64,000 nt of DNA from DATARN01 sp963851105 (GTDB lineage: Bacteria > Actinomycetota > Acidimicrobiia > Acidimicrobiales > Palsa-688): contig CAWKNP010000001.1 in NCBI GenBank assembly GCA_963851105.1, positions 1 to 64,000 of the forward strand. Direction: 5' to 3'. Below the pieces are notes generated by a model, which saw only the letters and a list, made by a program, of their open reading frames with translations, made no database searches and was not told where the DNA came from. Numbering within the stretch: the first letter of the stretch is position 1; the number at the start of each line of letters is the position of its first letter. The translations under genes and the position numbers were made by a program. This document shows positions 7,823-16,343 of this stretch, in pieces.

Positions 7823-8625
7823 GGCATGGACCTCCCGAGCAGGTGATCGGCCCAGAGTCCATCCCAGAACGCTTGAACGCCGTCGAGCATCTCGGCGGCA
7901 CCGCAAAGGAATTTTTCCGAGTCGAAGTTGGGCAATTCGATGGCCTGAGCGAGCTCGTCGTCGGTATGGGCGGCGTGGGTGTCCTCGACTTTGTCGTGCC
8001 AGGTCCAGAAGGCCAGGTTGAGCTCGGGGAACTCGCGTCGCTTGATGGCGTCCAGCCCCGCGATCAGCTCCTTCCAGAAGCCGGCCGCGGCCCAATGCTC
8101 GACCGCGTAGGAGGCTCCTTCGGCGGTGGAGGCGTCCTCGCTGCCGTAGATCCGGAGGAGCTCGTCGCAGAATCGCAGCGTGGAGACGGTGGCGTGGCGG
8201 CGTTTGCCGAGTTCGTCGAAGCCGAGCCCGAGGGGCGCCGCGAAGCGCACCAGCCATTCGAAGTGGGCGGCGGCGAAGCGGAAGCGGCTGCCTTCGACCG
8301 AGCCGTCGACCGCGACCAGGTCGGGGTCGACGCCATCGAGGTTGACCGGGACGGCGGGCTTGAAGATCACGCCCAGCTCGTTCATCAGGATCTCTTTGCC
8401 GGTCCGGTAGGTCTCGATGTCGGCGGCGTTGATGACCTTGCGCAGCTGGGCCTCGACGAACTGGTGGCTGAACACGCTGAACTGGACGGTGAGGTGGCGG
8501 ACCTCGTCAGCAGTGGCGCCACCGGTGGCGAACCAGCGGGTGTAGGTGTTGGCGACGACGGCGGGGTGGCGGTTCACCAGATCGGCGGCTCGGGTGGCGA
8601 ATCGCTCAGGGGCGGTGGTGATCAC
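7819..8625 (-). CDS. Haem-oxygenase-fold, probably di-iron, redox protein
   Basis: 268 aa from GTG 8625, chosen because GAGGTG lies 5 bp upstream; a longer start at 8670 is possible. It is all-helical with spaced His/Glu pairs (FSHQFVEAQL, AAHFEWLVRF, EHWAAAGFWKELI, FWTWHDKVEDTHAAH), typical of the iron-containing members of the TENA/PqqC-like haem-oxygenase-fold superfamily. It overlaps hppD by 4 bp (ATGA) and is cotranscribed with it. A role in aromatic amino acid catabolism, perhaps oxidising a tyrosine-derived substrate, is inferred from this coupling; the substrate is unknown. Confidence 0.7.
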   Translation of the reverse strand: MITTAPERFATRAADLVNRHPAVVANTYTRWFATGGATADEVRHLTVQFSVFSHQFVEAQLRKVINAADIETYRTGKEILMNELGVIFKPAVPVNLDGVDPDLVAVDGSVEGSRFRFAAAHFEWLVRFAAPLGLGFDELGKRRHATVSTLRFCDELLRIYGSEDASTAEGASYAVEHWAAAGFWKELIAGLDAIKRREFPELNLAFWTWHDKVEDTHAAHTDDELAQAIELPNFDSEKFLCGAAEMLDGVQAFWDGLWADHLLGRSMP

Positions 8626-8653
8626 GTTGTCACCTCGATGACAGTTCCTGTAG

Positions 8654-8683
8654 ACATCTCGTACAGTCAAGTGAACATTTCGT
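8654..8683. promoter_or_regulatory. Candidate Lrp-type operator: 21-bp-spaced direct repeats
   Basis: ACATCTCGT (8654-8662) and ACATTTCGT (8675-8683) are direct repeats exactly 21 bp apart, about two helical turns, in the intergenic region between the divergent hppD operon and the Lrp-family gene. Phased half-sites are typical of Lrp/AsnC regulators. Binding is inferred. Confidence 0.45.
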
Positions 8684-8764
8684 GAGCGCTGGTGTCAACA
8701 GTTCTGAGATCCAGTGATCATATTGACCATTGAGTCGCCGCCTGCGTGTGGCAAACTGGGCACA

Positions 8765-9271
8765 ATGCCGGCCTCCAGCGTGCCCGTCGACCCGCTGGAC
8801 GCTCGGATGCTCGAGGCGTTGACGGCAACACCGCGCGCTGGGATGCTCGATCTGGCCCGCCAGCTCGGCGTAGCCCGGGGCACGGTGCAGGCTCGTATCG
8901 ACCGCCTGCAGCGGCGTGGGGTCGTGCGGGGGTTCGGGCCGGACATCGACGTCGAGGCGCTGGGGTACGAGGTGCTGGCATTTACCACCCTCGAGATCGC
9001 CCAGGGCCGCCTGGGCGATGTGGTCGAGCACCTCCGGGAGATTCCCGAGGTGCTGGAAGCGCACGGCATCTCCGGCGCGGGCGACCTGCACTGCCGGATT
9101 GCGGCCCGCAACAACGCAGACCTGCAGCGGATCATCAACCGCATGCTCGAAGTGCAGGGCATCAGCCGGACGACGACGGTCATCGCCCTGTCCACCCAGA
9201 TCGGCTACCGGGTGCTGCCGCTGGTCGCCGCGGCCAACACCGGGTCGCCGCCGGCGGAAACCGGCGGATGA
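8765..9271 (+). CDS. Lrp/AsnC family transcriptional regulator
   Basis: 168 aa from ATG 8765. The N-terminal winged helix-turn-helix (DPLDARMLEALTATPRAGMLDLARQLGVARGTVQARIDRL) is followed by a C-terminal RAM ligand-binding domain (about residues 75-155, ending STQIGYRVLPLV). It is transcribed away from the hppD operon across a 139-bp gap containing phased repeats, so it probably senses an aromatic amino acid or derived keto acid and controls that operon and itself. Ligand and sign of regulation are inferred, not seen. Confidence 0.9.
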   Translation: MPASSVPVDPLDARMLEALTATPRAGMLDLARQLGVARGTVQARIDRLQRRGVVRGFGPDIDVEALGYEVLAFTTLEIAQGRLGDVVEHLREIPEVLEAHGISGAGDLHCRIAARNNADLQRIINRMLEVQGISRTTTVIALSTQIGYRVLPLVAAANTGSPPAETGG

Positions 9272-9364
9272 ACTTCGGCCGATGGCATCCGCATCGGGCA
9301 TACGCACCGGAATATCGGTGTTTCCGGCTACAGCAGACGGGTATCTTCCCCAAGAGCGAGGAAA

Positions 9365-10309
9365 GTGAAGGGCATGGCCAAGAAGCGGCCGGAAGGCGCC
9401 GAGGCGGATCTGGTCCGGATGTACCTGGACGAGATCGGAAAATATCCGCTCCTCACGAAAGACGATGAGGGGCGCCTGGCTCGCGCCATCGAGGCCGGCC
9501 GGCAGGCTCGCAGCGAGATGGCCGAGCCCGCCGTCACGCCGGGGCGCCGCCGCGCCTTGCAGCGCGACGCCCGCGCCGGCGAGCAGGCCACTCAGGACTT
9601 CATCAACTGCAACCTGCGGCTCGTCGTTTCCATCGCCAAGCGGTACCAGTCCTCCGAGATGCCGCTGCTCGACCTCGTGCAGGAAGGCAACCTCGGCCTC
9701 ATCCACGCCGTCGAGAAGTTCGACTGGCGCAAGGGCTTCAAGTTCTCGACCTATGCGACCTGGTGGATCCGCCAGTCGATCGGGCGGGGCATCGACAACT
9801 CGGCGCGCACGATCCGCCTACCTGTTCACGCGGGCGACCAGGTGCGCCGCCTGCTGCGCGTCCGCAACCACATGGAGGGCGAGCTGGGCCGCCTGCCGAC
9901 TCCGGCCGAGCTGGCCGACGTGCTGCAGCTCTCGGAGGAGCAGATCACCGAGCTGCTCGGCCACGCCTCCGATCCCATCAGCCTGGACACACCCATCGGC
10001 GCCGATGGCGACACCGAGCTCGGCGACATCGTCGCAGACCTCACCGCCATGTCGACATTCGAGATCGTGGCCGAGGCCATGTTGCCCGAGGAGGTCGAGA
10101 AGCTTCTGAGTCCGCTGGACGACCGGGAAAAAGAGATTTTACGGTTGCGGTACGGGCTCGACCGAGGGGACCCTCGGACCCTGGAAGAGGTCGGGGACGT
10201 GCTCCACCTGACCCGGGAGCGGATCCGCCAGATCGAGCGCCAGGCACTGTCGAAGTTGCGGCATCCGTCGGTGGAGACCGGCGGTAGGGACCTGCTGGCT
10301 GCCAGCTGA
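9365..10309 (+). CDS. RNA polymerase sigma factor, sigma-70 group 2
   Basis: 314 aa. Region 1.2 (DLVRMYLDEIGKYPLLT), region 2 (NLRLVVSIAKRYQ, LLDLVQEGNLGLIHAVEKFD, KFSTYATWWIRQSI), region 3 and region 4 (TLEEVGDVLHLTRERIRQIE) are all present. The short, acidic-tail-free N-terminus fits a non-essential group 2 factor (HrdB/SigB-like) rather than the housekeeping one. GTG 9365 has GAGG upstream; ATG 9374 is an alternative start. It stands alone; a hairpin follows at 10391. Confidence 0.93.
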   Translation: MKGMAKKRPEGAEADLVRMYLDEIGKYPLLTKDDEGRLARAIEAGRQARSEMAEPAVTPGRRRALQRDARAGEQATQDFINCNLRLVVSIAKRYQSSEMPLLDLVQEGNLGLIHAVEKFDWRKGFKFSTYATWWIRQSIGRGIDNSARTIRLPVHAGDQVRRLLRVRNHMEGELGRLPTPAELADVLQLSEEQITELLGHASDPISLDTPIGADGDTELGDIVADLTAMSTFEIVAEAMLPEEVEKLLSPLDDREKEILRLRYGLDRGDPRTLEEVGDVLHLTRERIRQIERQALSKLRHPSVETGGRDLLAAS

Positions 10310-10390
10310 CCTCGGCCTCGGCCTCGGGCGTCGTGGGCCCGTCCTGGTCCGGGTGTCGGCGGGCCGGGCGCGGCGGCTGCCGACCCCAAA

Positions 10391-10428
10391 GTGCTGTGAA
10401 ACGACGTAATACCGTCGTTTCAAAGCAC
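10391..10428 (+). terminator. Hairpin downstream of the sigma factor gene
   Basis: GAAACGACG and CGTCGTTTC form a 9-bp stem around taatac; after a 2-base mismatch the arms GTGCT/AGCAC extend it. No T-run follows, so termination is likely but not classical. The arm sequence is shared in part with the palindrome at 16294. Confidence 0.55.
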
Positions 10429-10517
10429 ATTGGCCGTCGGCTCCCCCTTTGGCCACCTCGGTCAGCGATGGCGGGGGAGGGACCCAAGGCTAGAGTCGGA
10501 GCCAGGCAGCCACGCCA

Positions 10518-10595
10518 GCCCCTGTAGCTCAGTCCGGATAGAGCGGCTGCCTTCTAAGCAGCGGGTCGCAGGTTCGAGTCCTGCCGGGGGCACCA
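10518..10595 (+). tRNA. tRNA-Arg (TCT)
   Basis: Acceptor GCCCCTG/CGGGGGC, anticodon stem GCTGC/GCAGC with loop CTTCTAA (anticodon TCT), T-loop TTCGAGT, encoded CCA at 10593-10595. Confidence 0.95.
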
Positions 10596-10704
10596 CGAAC
10601 CTCCTGATCATCCGAGCGAGTCCGTGGCAAGTAGTACGTGCGCCGACAAGGTTCGTACCGTACGTCGCCAATACTGTCACAGCTCGTCCCTACGCTCTGT
10701 AGAC

Positions 10705-12577
10705 GTGACAACCCGCCATGACATCACCGACGTGCCCTTGCAGGGCGGATACGTGGCCAAGCAGTGCCCGGTTCGAGCGCAGTGGGACTTCTTGCAGCCT
10801 GCTGAGCCGATGTCCATCTCACCGGTGGTCGAACGTCGGGTCGCTCGAGGACGGGAATTCGAGGCCGAAGCCCTCGCCGCCGTCACTGAGCGCCACCTCG
10901 ACACGGTCGTCGTGACGTGGGCCGACGCGGCTACTGAGGAGGCGGCGACGCTGGCGGCCATGAGCGCTGGTGTTCCGCTCATCGTGGGCGGCCGCCTCCC
11001 CGCCGACCTGGCGGGCCGCAGGGTCGGCAAGCCCGACGTCCTGGTCCTCGCGGATGGCGGCGGCTACCGCGCCATCGATGTCAAATACCACCAGACGCTG
11101 GAAGCTGCGACGACCGCCAGCCAGCCCGCGTGGCGGTCATCACTCGAAGCGCCGCGTTGGGAGGAGGCGGCGCCGGCGGAGGGGTTTGCCGCCCGCAAGT
11201 CGAAAGCTGACCTGCTGCAACTGGCCCACTACCAGCGGATGTTGGAAGCCGCGGGCTGGGCCGCAGCCGGCGGTCGCCGTGGCGGGATCATGGGCGTCGA
11301 ATCGGGTGTCACCTGGTACGACCTGGACGCTGCCGTGTGGTCGACACCGTCATCCACCGGGCGGCGGAAGCAGCGATCGACGATGGAGGTCTACGACTTC
11401 GAGTTCGATTTTCGCCTGGACATCCTGGCGATAGCCGCCCAGTACCAGCGCCATGAGGTCACAGCCCCGTTGGTCGTGCCTGTCCGCGTCGCCGAGTGCG
11501 GGACCTGCCGGTGGTGGTCATGGTGCGGACCGCACCTCGAGGAGGGCGACGGTGACGTGAGTCTGATCCCGAGGATGGGTTGGGGAGGATGGTCTCTCCA
11601 CCGCGACCACGGCGTGACCGACCGGCTGGCCCTCGCCCGGCTCGACCACCGCACCGCGACGCTGGTCGGAGACAAGGTGGACCTCCGCCCGCTGCTTGGC
11701 GCCCTCGACACCTTGCCTGATGAGACGCCGGTGTCGGCGGTTGTCGGCGCCCGCCGGACGGCACAGGTCGCGCGCCTCGAGCGCGGCCGGCATCCACACC
11801 TTGGGCGACGCCCGGACCCTGGACCGGGCCACCGCCGCCTATTGCGACAAGGCGCCGGCCGGACTGGCGGACCAGATCGACCAGGCTCGTGCCGTCCTGG
11901 GCGCCGCCGCCGTCTACCGCCGCCGTGGCGTCGAGGAGGTTCAGGTGCCCCGCGCCGACATCGAAGTCGACATCGACATGGAGAACGTGGAGAGCGGCGT
12001 CTACCTCTGGGGAACCTTGCTCACCGACCGCTCGGGACGCAGCGGGATCCCGGGCGGGTATCGGTCTTTTCACACGTGGGAGGCGCTCACCAGCGGAGCC
12101 GAGAATGCCTTGTTCGTCGAGTTCTGGCAGTGGTTGAGCGATGTGCGATCGCAGGCTGCGCTGGCCGGGTCGACCTTCGCCGCCTACTGCTACAACGCGG
12201 CGGCGGAGAACGGACAGATGCGCCGCCTGGCCGCCGGGCTCGGACTCGAAGACGACGTCAAGTCGTTCGTCGACTCCGACGAGTGGGTCGACCTGCTGGC
12301 CGTGTTCCGCCGCCAGCTGCTCACCGGTTCTTCCGTCGGACTCAAGTCGGTGGCGCCGCTATGCGAGTTTTCCTGGGACGTCGACGACGCCGGCGGTGGG
12401 GAATCGATGATCCGCTACGACAAGGCGGTCGACCTCGGCGATCGGGCCGCGGCGGAAGAAGCCCGCAACTGGCTGACCTCTTATAATCGCAGCGATGTCG
12501 AAGCGACGTGCGCGTTGCGTGGCTGGTTGGACACCGTTGCCACCTCATCCCCGTCCGTCGCCAGCCTGCAGCCATGA
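10705..12577 (+). CDS. TM0106-family RecB-like nuclease (reading frame broken by a 1-base deletion)
   Basis: It starts at GTG 10705. The N-terminal half is a PD-(D/E)XK RecB/Cas4-like nuclease: GKPDVLVLADGGGYRAIDVKY holds the D...DxK active-site residues and LLQLAHYQRML the following QxxxY-like helix. Cysteines in AKQCPVRAQ and in CGTCRWWSWC match the iron-sulphur ligands of such nucleases. The C-terminal half is an RNase_H_2-like domain (DIDMENVESGVYLWG, LTSYNRSDVEATCALRGWLD). Near 11785 the frame shifts: LER is followed in the next frame by GIHTLGDARTLD, so one base is missing. Both halves remain intact, which favours a sequencing error, though a recent mutation is possible. The biological role of the family is unclear; DNA repair is usually assumed. 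Confidence 0.8.
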
Positions 12578-12706
12578 GGCGGATCCGCCTGGCTCGGCCG
12601 CCACCTGCGGGGAGCGACTCGTTCCCGCCACCTGACAGGCAATCGGCTGCAGCAACTGTGAGACACTGGACCATCGCCCCTTTTTCTGGCGGTTGAGGGG
12701 GCGGTA

Positions 12707-14671
12707 GTGATGTGGTGTTGCCAGGGTCGGCTCGGCCAACGGCGGGGATCAAGGGCGCGTGCGCTGACAGCCTTGGGGGTGGCCTCGGCCGCCTGCGGGC
12801 TGTCATTGGTTAGCGCGGCGCCGGCATGGGCGGCGGGCCCGACGGTCTCGAGCTTCTCGCCGTCGACGGGGCCGGTCGCCACCGCGGTGATCGTGAACGG
12901 GACCGGCTTCACGGGTGCATCGGCGGTGAAGTTCGGGACTACGCCGGCGACGACGTACACGGTCAACAGTGACGTCAAGATCACCACCAGCGTGCCCAAC
13001 GGGGCCATTATCGGCCGCATCTCGGTGGTCGCTACAGGCGGTACGGGACTGTCGGCCACCAACTTCCGAGTGACTCCGGTCATCTCCGCGATGTCGCCCA
13101 CCACGGGCCCTCCCGGCGCCCAGGTGGTCATCACCGGTACCGCGATGACGGGGGCGACGGCGGTGCAGTTCAACGGTGTCAGCGCGACGTTCACCGTGGG
13201 CTCCTACACCAAGGTGACGGCCACGGTGCCGACGGACGCGACCACGGGTCCGGTCACGGTGACCACCCCGTCGGGTGTCGGCACGTCGCCTTCCCCCTTT
13301 ACGGTGCCTCCGGTACCGACCGTGGTCCTTTCGCCCACATCGGGTCCGCCGACCTCGTCGACGACAATCGGTGGCAGCCATTTCGCGCCAAGTGAGGCCG
13401 TGGACATCTACTTCGACACCGCCGACGTGGCGCTGGTCAGCACCGACGGAGTGGGCGCTTTCGCGCCCGCCGCCGTTGTCGTGCCCGCGGCAGCGACTCC
13501 CGGCCCGCACTCGGTGACCGCCATCGGCCGCCACAGTGGCCTGTCGGCGCAGCGCAGTTTCACCGTGGCCACCAACTGGGCGTCGTTTCGCGATGGTGCC
13601 CGCCACCAGGGAAACAACACCTACGAGAACGTGTTGTCTGTCGCCAACGTGGCCGGGTTGGACCTGGAGTGGACGGTGACGACCGCGGCTCAGATCGATT
13701 CGTCGCCAGCCGTGGTCAATGGGGTCGTCTACGTGGGCTCGGACGACCAGAAGCTGTACGCCATCAACGCGGCCAGCGGCGCGGTGCAGTGGGCTGCGCC
13801 AACCGGATTTCTCGTGCGGTCGTCACCAGCGGTGGTCGGTGGAGTCGTCTACGTCGGGTCAGGCGACGGCAAGTTGTACGCCTTCAGGGCCACGACGGGT
13901 GCCCTGGTCTGGAGCACCCCTGCCACCGGCGGTGGCATCTACTCGTCGCCCACTGTCGTGAGCGGGGTGGTCTACGTCGGCTCCGATGACCACAACCTCT
14001 ATGCCTTCAACGCCACCACCGGGGCGAAGCTCTGGGCGGCTGCGACCGGGGGCCTCGTCGACTCCGTGCCCGCGGTCGCCAACGGGGTCGTCTATGTGGG
14101 CTCCGCCGACAACGACCTCTACGCCTTCAACGCGACCACCGGGGTGCGACTGTGGAATTTCGCCTCCACCGGCCAAATCGTTTCGGCGCCCGCGATCGCC
14201 AACGGGATCGTCTATGTGGGCTCGTCCGATCACTTCCTCTACGCCCTGGACGCCTCCAGCGGGGCGTTGGTGTGGAGTGCCTCGTTGGGCGGAGTCCTTC
14301 AGTCCTCGCCGGCAGTGGCCAACGGGGTCGTCTACATCGGATCGCAGGACGGGAACGTCTACGCCCGCAGCGCCGCGAGTGGAGCGCTGATCTGGACGTC
14401 GGGTACCGGTGCCAGCATCTTTTCGTCGCCCGCGGTGGCCCACGGTGTGCTGTACGTGGGCTCGTACGACCACAAGTTGTATGCCCTCGATGCGGCGAGT
14501 GGCGCCCACCTGTGGAGCGCGCTCACCGGTGGCAACGTCCAAGCGTCGCCCGCGGTGGTGAATGGCGCCGTCTATTCGGCCTCGCTCGACGGCAAGCTCT
14601 CCATGTTCGACCTGAACGTCGGGCCCTCTTCGGCGCAGCCGATCAAGTTGCCCCAACAAAAAGCGGTGTAG
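12707..14671 (+). CDS. Secreted protein with IPT/TIG domains and a PQQ-like beta-propeller
   Basis: 654 aa. A signal peptide (RARALTALGVASAACGLSLVSAAPAWA) is followed by two or three IPT/TIG immunoglobulin-like domains (about 45-285; SFSPSTGPVATAVIVNGTGF, MSPTTGPPGAQVVITGT). Then come about eight PQQ/YWTD-type propeller blades of about 40 residues (about 310-640), each with SSPAVVNGVVYVGSDD..LYAINAASGAVQW or a variant. The tryptophan-docking repeats are BamB-like; PQQ-enzyme active-site residues are not evident, so it is probably a binding or adhesion protein outside the cell. GTG 12707 and ATG 12710 both lie behind a GAGGGGG site. Confidence 0.85.
   Translation: MMWCCQGRLGQRRGSRARALTALGVASAACGLSLVSAAPAWAAGPTVSSFSPSTGPVATAVIVNGTGFTGASAVKFGTTPATTYTVNSDVKITTSVPNGAIIGRISVVATGGTGLSATNFRVTPVISAMSPTTGPPGAQVVITGTAMTGATAVQFNGVSATFTVGSYTKVTATVPTDATTGPVTVTTPSGVGTSPSPFTVPPVPTVVLSPTSGPPTSSTTIGGSHFAPSEAVDIYFDTADVALVSTDGVGAFAPAAVVVPAAATPGPHSVTAIGRHSGLSAQRSFTVATNWASFRDGARHQGNNTYENVLSVANVAGLDLEWTVTTAAQIDSSPAVVNGVVYVGSDDQKLYAINAASGAVQWAAPTGFLVRSSPAVVGGVVYVGSGDGKLYAFRATTGALVWSTPATGGGIYSSPTVVSGVVYVGSDDHNLYAFNATTGAKLWAAATGGLVDSVPAVANGVVYVGSADNDLYAFNATTGVRLWNFASTGQIVSAPAIANGIVYVGSSDHFLYALDASSGALVWSASLGGVLQSSPAVANGVVYIGSQDGNVYARSAASGALIWTSGTGASIFSSPAVAHGVLYVGSYDHKLYALDAASGAHLWSALTGGNVQASPAVVNGAVYSASLDGKLSMFDLNVGPSSAQPIKLPQQKAV
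13690..14640 (+). repeat. About eight tandem 120-bp coding repeats (propeller blades)
   Basis: Successive units of about 120 bp share cgtcgcccgcggtggtcaac-like and gtctacgtgggctc-like segments at the DNA level. They encode the beta-propeller blades of the gene at 12707-14671. The high similarity suggests recent unit duplication or gene conversion. Confidence 0.75.
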
Positions 14672-14689
14672 CCCTCGGCGGAAACGGTC

Positions 14690-15109
14690 TTACAGATCGA
14701 GCCTGGTGGTGAGCGGACGCACGATCAGGTCCCGAGCGGCCCCCGACACGCCCGAGCTTTCGAAGTCGGTCAGTCGCACGATCTCGGCGCGCAAGAAGGT
14801 GGTGGCGGGGATCGCCGCCGACCGGGCCGCGGCGCGGTGCCGAGCGAGGGCGAATTCGAGGGCGGCCTCGGGGTCAGGAGCAGTCAGTTGGAGCTGGATG
14901 GCGTAGCGCTCGTGATGAAAGAGCCCGACAGGGTGCCATTCCCGCAGAGCCTCCACGAGCGCTTCGACGTCGCCATGGCGCAACGGTGGATCGCTCGGCA
15001 AAGCGCCGAACTCCAAGACTGCGACCCATTCCTCGCCGCCGTCGCCGCGCGCGGCTCGCTCCGCTTGTGCCCAAAGATCGTTGTCAGCCCAGTCGAAAGA
15101 CGGGTCCAT
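14690..15109 (-). CDS. Hypothetical protein (139 aa)
   Basis: It starts at ATG 15109 (MDPSFDWADNDLWAQAERAARG) behind GGGAGACACC; a longer start at 15157 exists. The protein is soluble, with acidic and Trp-containing N-terminal residues and an Ala-rich middle (PEAALEFALARHRAAARSA). No family is recognised. It is convergent with the propeller gene, only 18 bp from its stop. Confidence 0.6.
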   Translation of the reverse strand: MDPSFDWADNDLWAQAERAARGDGGEEWVAVLEFGALPSDPPLRHGDVEALVEALREWHPVGLFHHERYAIQLQLTAPDPEAALEFALARHRAAARSAAIPATTFLRAEIVRLTDFESSGVSGAARDLIVRPLTTRLDL

Positions 15110-15195
15110 CGCGGTGTCTCCCTTGCGTCCACCCGGCCGGCGCGAAGCCAGGGTCATGGCCCCTTTTACCCAACAAGGCCGGAGGTCAGACCTGC

Positions 15196-16254
15196 TCAGT
15201 GATCGGCCAAGAGATCGAGCACCGCCTCCTCGACGGCGCCTCTGGCCGGTCCCCAGCGGCGATCGGCCGGCCCCAGGCGGTCAAGAGTGGGCCGGATCGT
15301 GCGGCCTTCACCGAAGCGATCGATGACGCGGGGATCGACATAGGACCGCCGGGCGACGGTCGGGGTGTTGCCCAGCGTGACTGCCACTTCGTCCATGGCC
15401 GCCTTCACCAACCTGGCTTTCTGGCGCGCCGCGCCCGCCGAGCGCGCCGGGCCGGCGGATCCCGGCGCCGACTCCGCGTCCGCGGCGGCGAGGGCCTCGG
15501 CGGCGAGCACCGTCGCGTTCCACGTACGGAAATCCTTGGCCGAGAAGGCTTCACCAATTGCCGCCTTGATGAAGTTGTTGACGTCGCCCGGGCTGAGTGA
15601 TCGCCATTGGCGGGTCCCGGTGCGAACCGCCAGCAGCCGTGGCCCGGTTCCCCGCTTGGACTTCAGCTCTGCCACCAGGCGAACCACGTCGGGGCGGTCG
15701 ATCTCCACGCTCCACGGCTTGCCGCCCTTGGCCGGGAAGTCGAAGCACGCCCGGCCGTCGCCTACCCGCACGTGGCGGCGTTCGATCGTGCACAGCCCGT
15801 AGGTGCCGTTGTCGCGGGCGTAGCTGGGGGAGCCGATGCGGAACAGCCCGAGGTCGATCAGGGCGACGGCCGCCGCCAGCACCCGGTCCTCGTCGAGGCC
15901 CGATTGCATCAGGGCCTGCTCGTAGTGGCCGCGAAGGCTGGGCAACAGGGCGCCGAAGTCGAGCATGCGGTCGAACTTCTGGCGGTCCCGCCGGACGCGC
16001 CACGCCTCGTGGTACAGGTACTGGCGGCGCCCCTTGGTGTCCATCCCTACTGCCTGCAGGTGGCCGTGGGGATCGAGGCAGATCCATACGTCGGTCCACG
16101 CCGGCGGGATGGCCAGGGCGGTGATGCGGGCCAGGACCTCCTCGTCACGCACCGGGTGGCCGAGATGGTCGACGTACCCGAAGCCCCGCCCGTACCGCCG
16201 CCTCGTGAGCCCCGGGTCGAGGTAGCTGGACCGTCGCAGGCGGGGCACGGCCAT
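15196..16254 (-). CDS. DNA topoisomerase IB
   Basis: 352 aa from ATG 16254 (GGTGGGGA 6 bp upstream; GTG 16266 is a longer option). It relaxes supercoils by a 3'-phosphotyrosine intermediate. The poxvirus/bacterial type IB layout is clear: N-terminal domain (RYGRGFGYVDHLGHPV, IPPAWTDVWICLDPHGHLQAVGMD), catalytic domain with SYARDNGTYGLCTIERRHV, AKDFRTWNATV (catalytic Arg) and C-terminal NTPTVARRSYVDPRVID carrying the nucleophilic Tyr. Bacterial homologues occur sporadically and are non-essential. Confidence 0.93.
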   Translation of the reverse strand: MAVPRLRRSSYLDPGLTRRRYGRGFGYVDHLGHPVRDEEVLARITALAIPPAWTDVWICLDPHGHLQAVGMDTKGRRQYLYHEAWRVRRDRQKFDRMLDFGALLPSLRGHYEQALMQSGLDEDRVLAAAVALIDLGLFRIGSPSYARDNGTYGLCTIERRHVRVGDGRACFDFPAKGGKPWSVEIDRPDVVRLVAELKSKRGTGPRLLAVRTGTRQWRSLSPGDVNNFIKAAIGEAFSAKDFRTWNATVLAAEALAAADAESAPGSAGPARSAGAARQKARLVKAAMDEVAVTLGNTPTVARRSYVDPRVIDRFGEGRTIRPTLDRLGPADRRWGPARGAVEEAVLDLLADH

Positions 16255-16293
16255 GTTGTTCCCCACCCGGTGAGACCGCCAACCCCGGGGGAC

Positions 16294-16331
16294 AGCGCGA
16301 AAACCGTCGTGTACACGACGGTTTTCGCGCT
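16294..16331. terminator. Perfect 38-bp palindrome between acyltransferase and topoisomerase genes
   Basis: AGCGCGAAAACCGTCGTG and its exact inverse meet at a central TAC/GTA, so the 38 bp are fully self-complementary. As RNA it would form a 17-bp stem with a GUAC loop. It lies 13 bp after the acyltransferase stop and upstream of the topoisomerase start, so it may terminate the former. No T-run follows on either strand. A regulator-binding role is the alternative. Confidence 0.5.
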
Positions 16332-16343
16332 ACCCCTCCCCGT

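Noticed and set aside
7732..8685. Long plus-strand open frame antisense to hppD and the HDO gene
   Set aside because: It lies opposite two well-supported genes with full family motifs; high GC produces such shadows.
10705..12577. Cas4-like gene as part of a CRISPR system
   Set aside because: The protein has the two-domain TM0106 layout (RecB-like plus RNase H-like) and no cas neighbours or arrays exist in the window.
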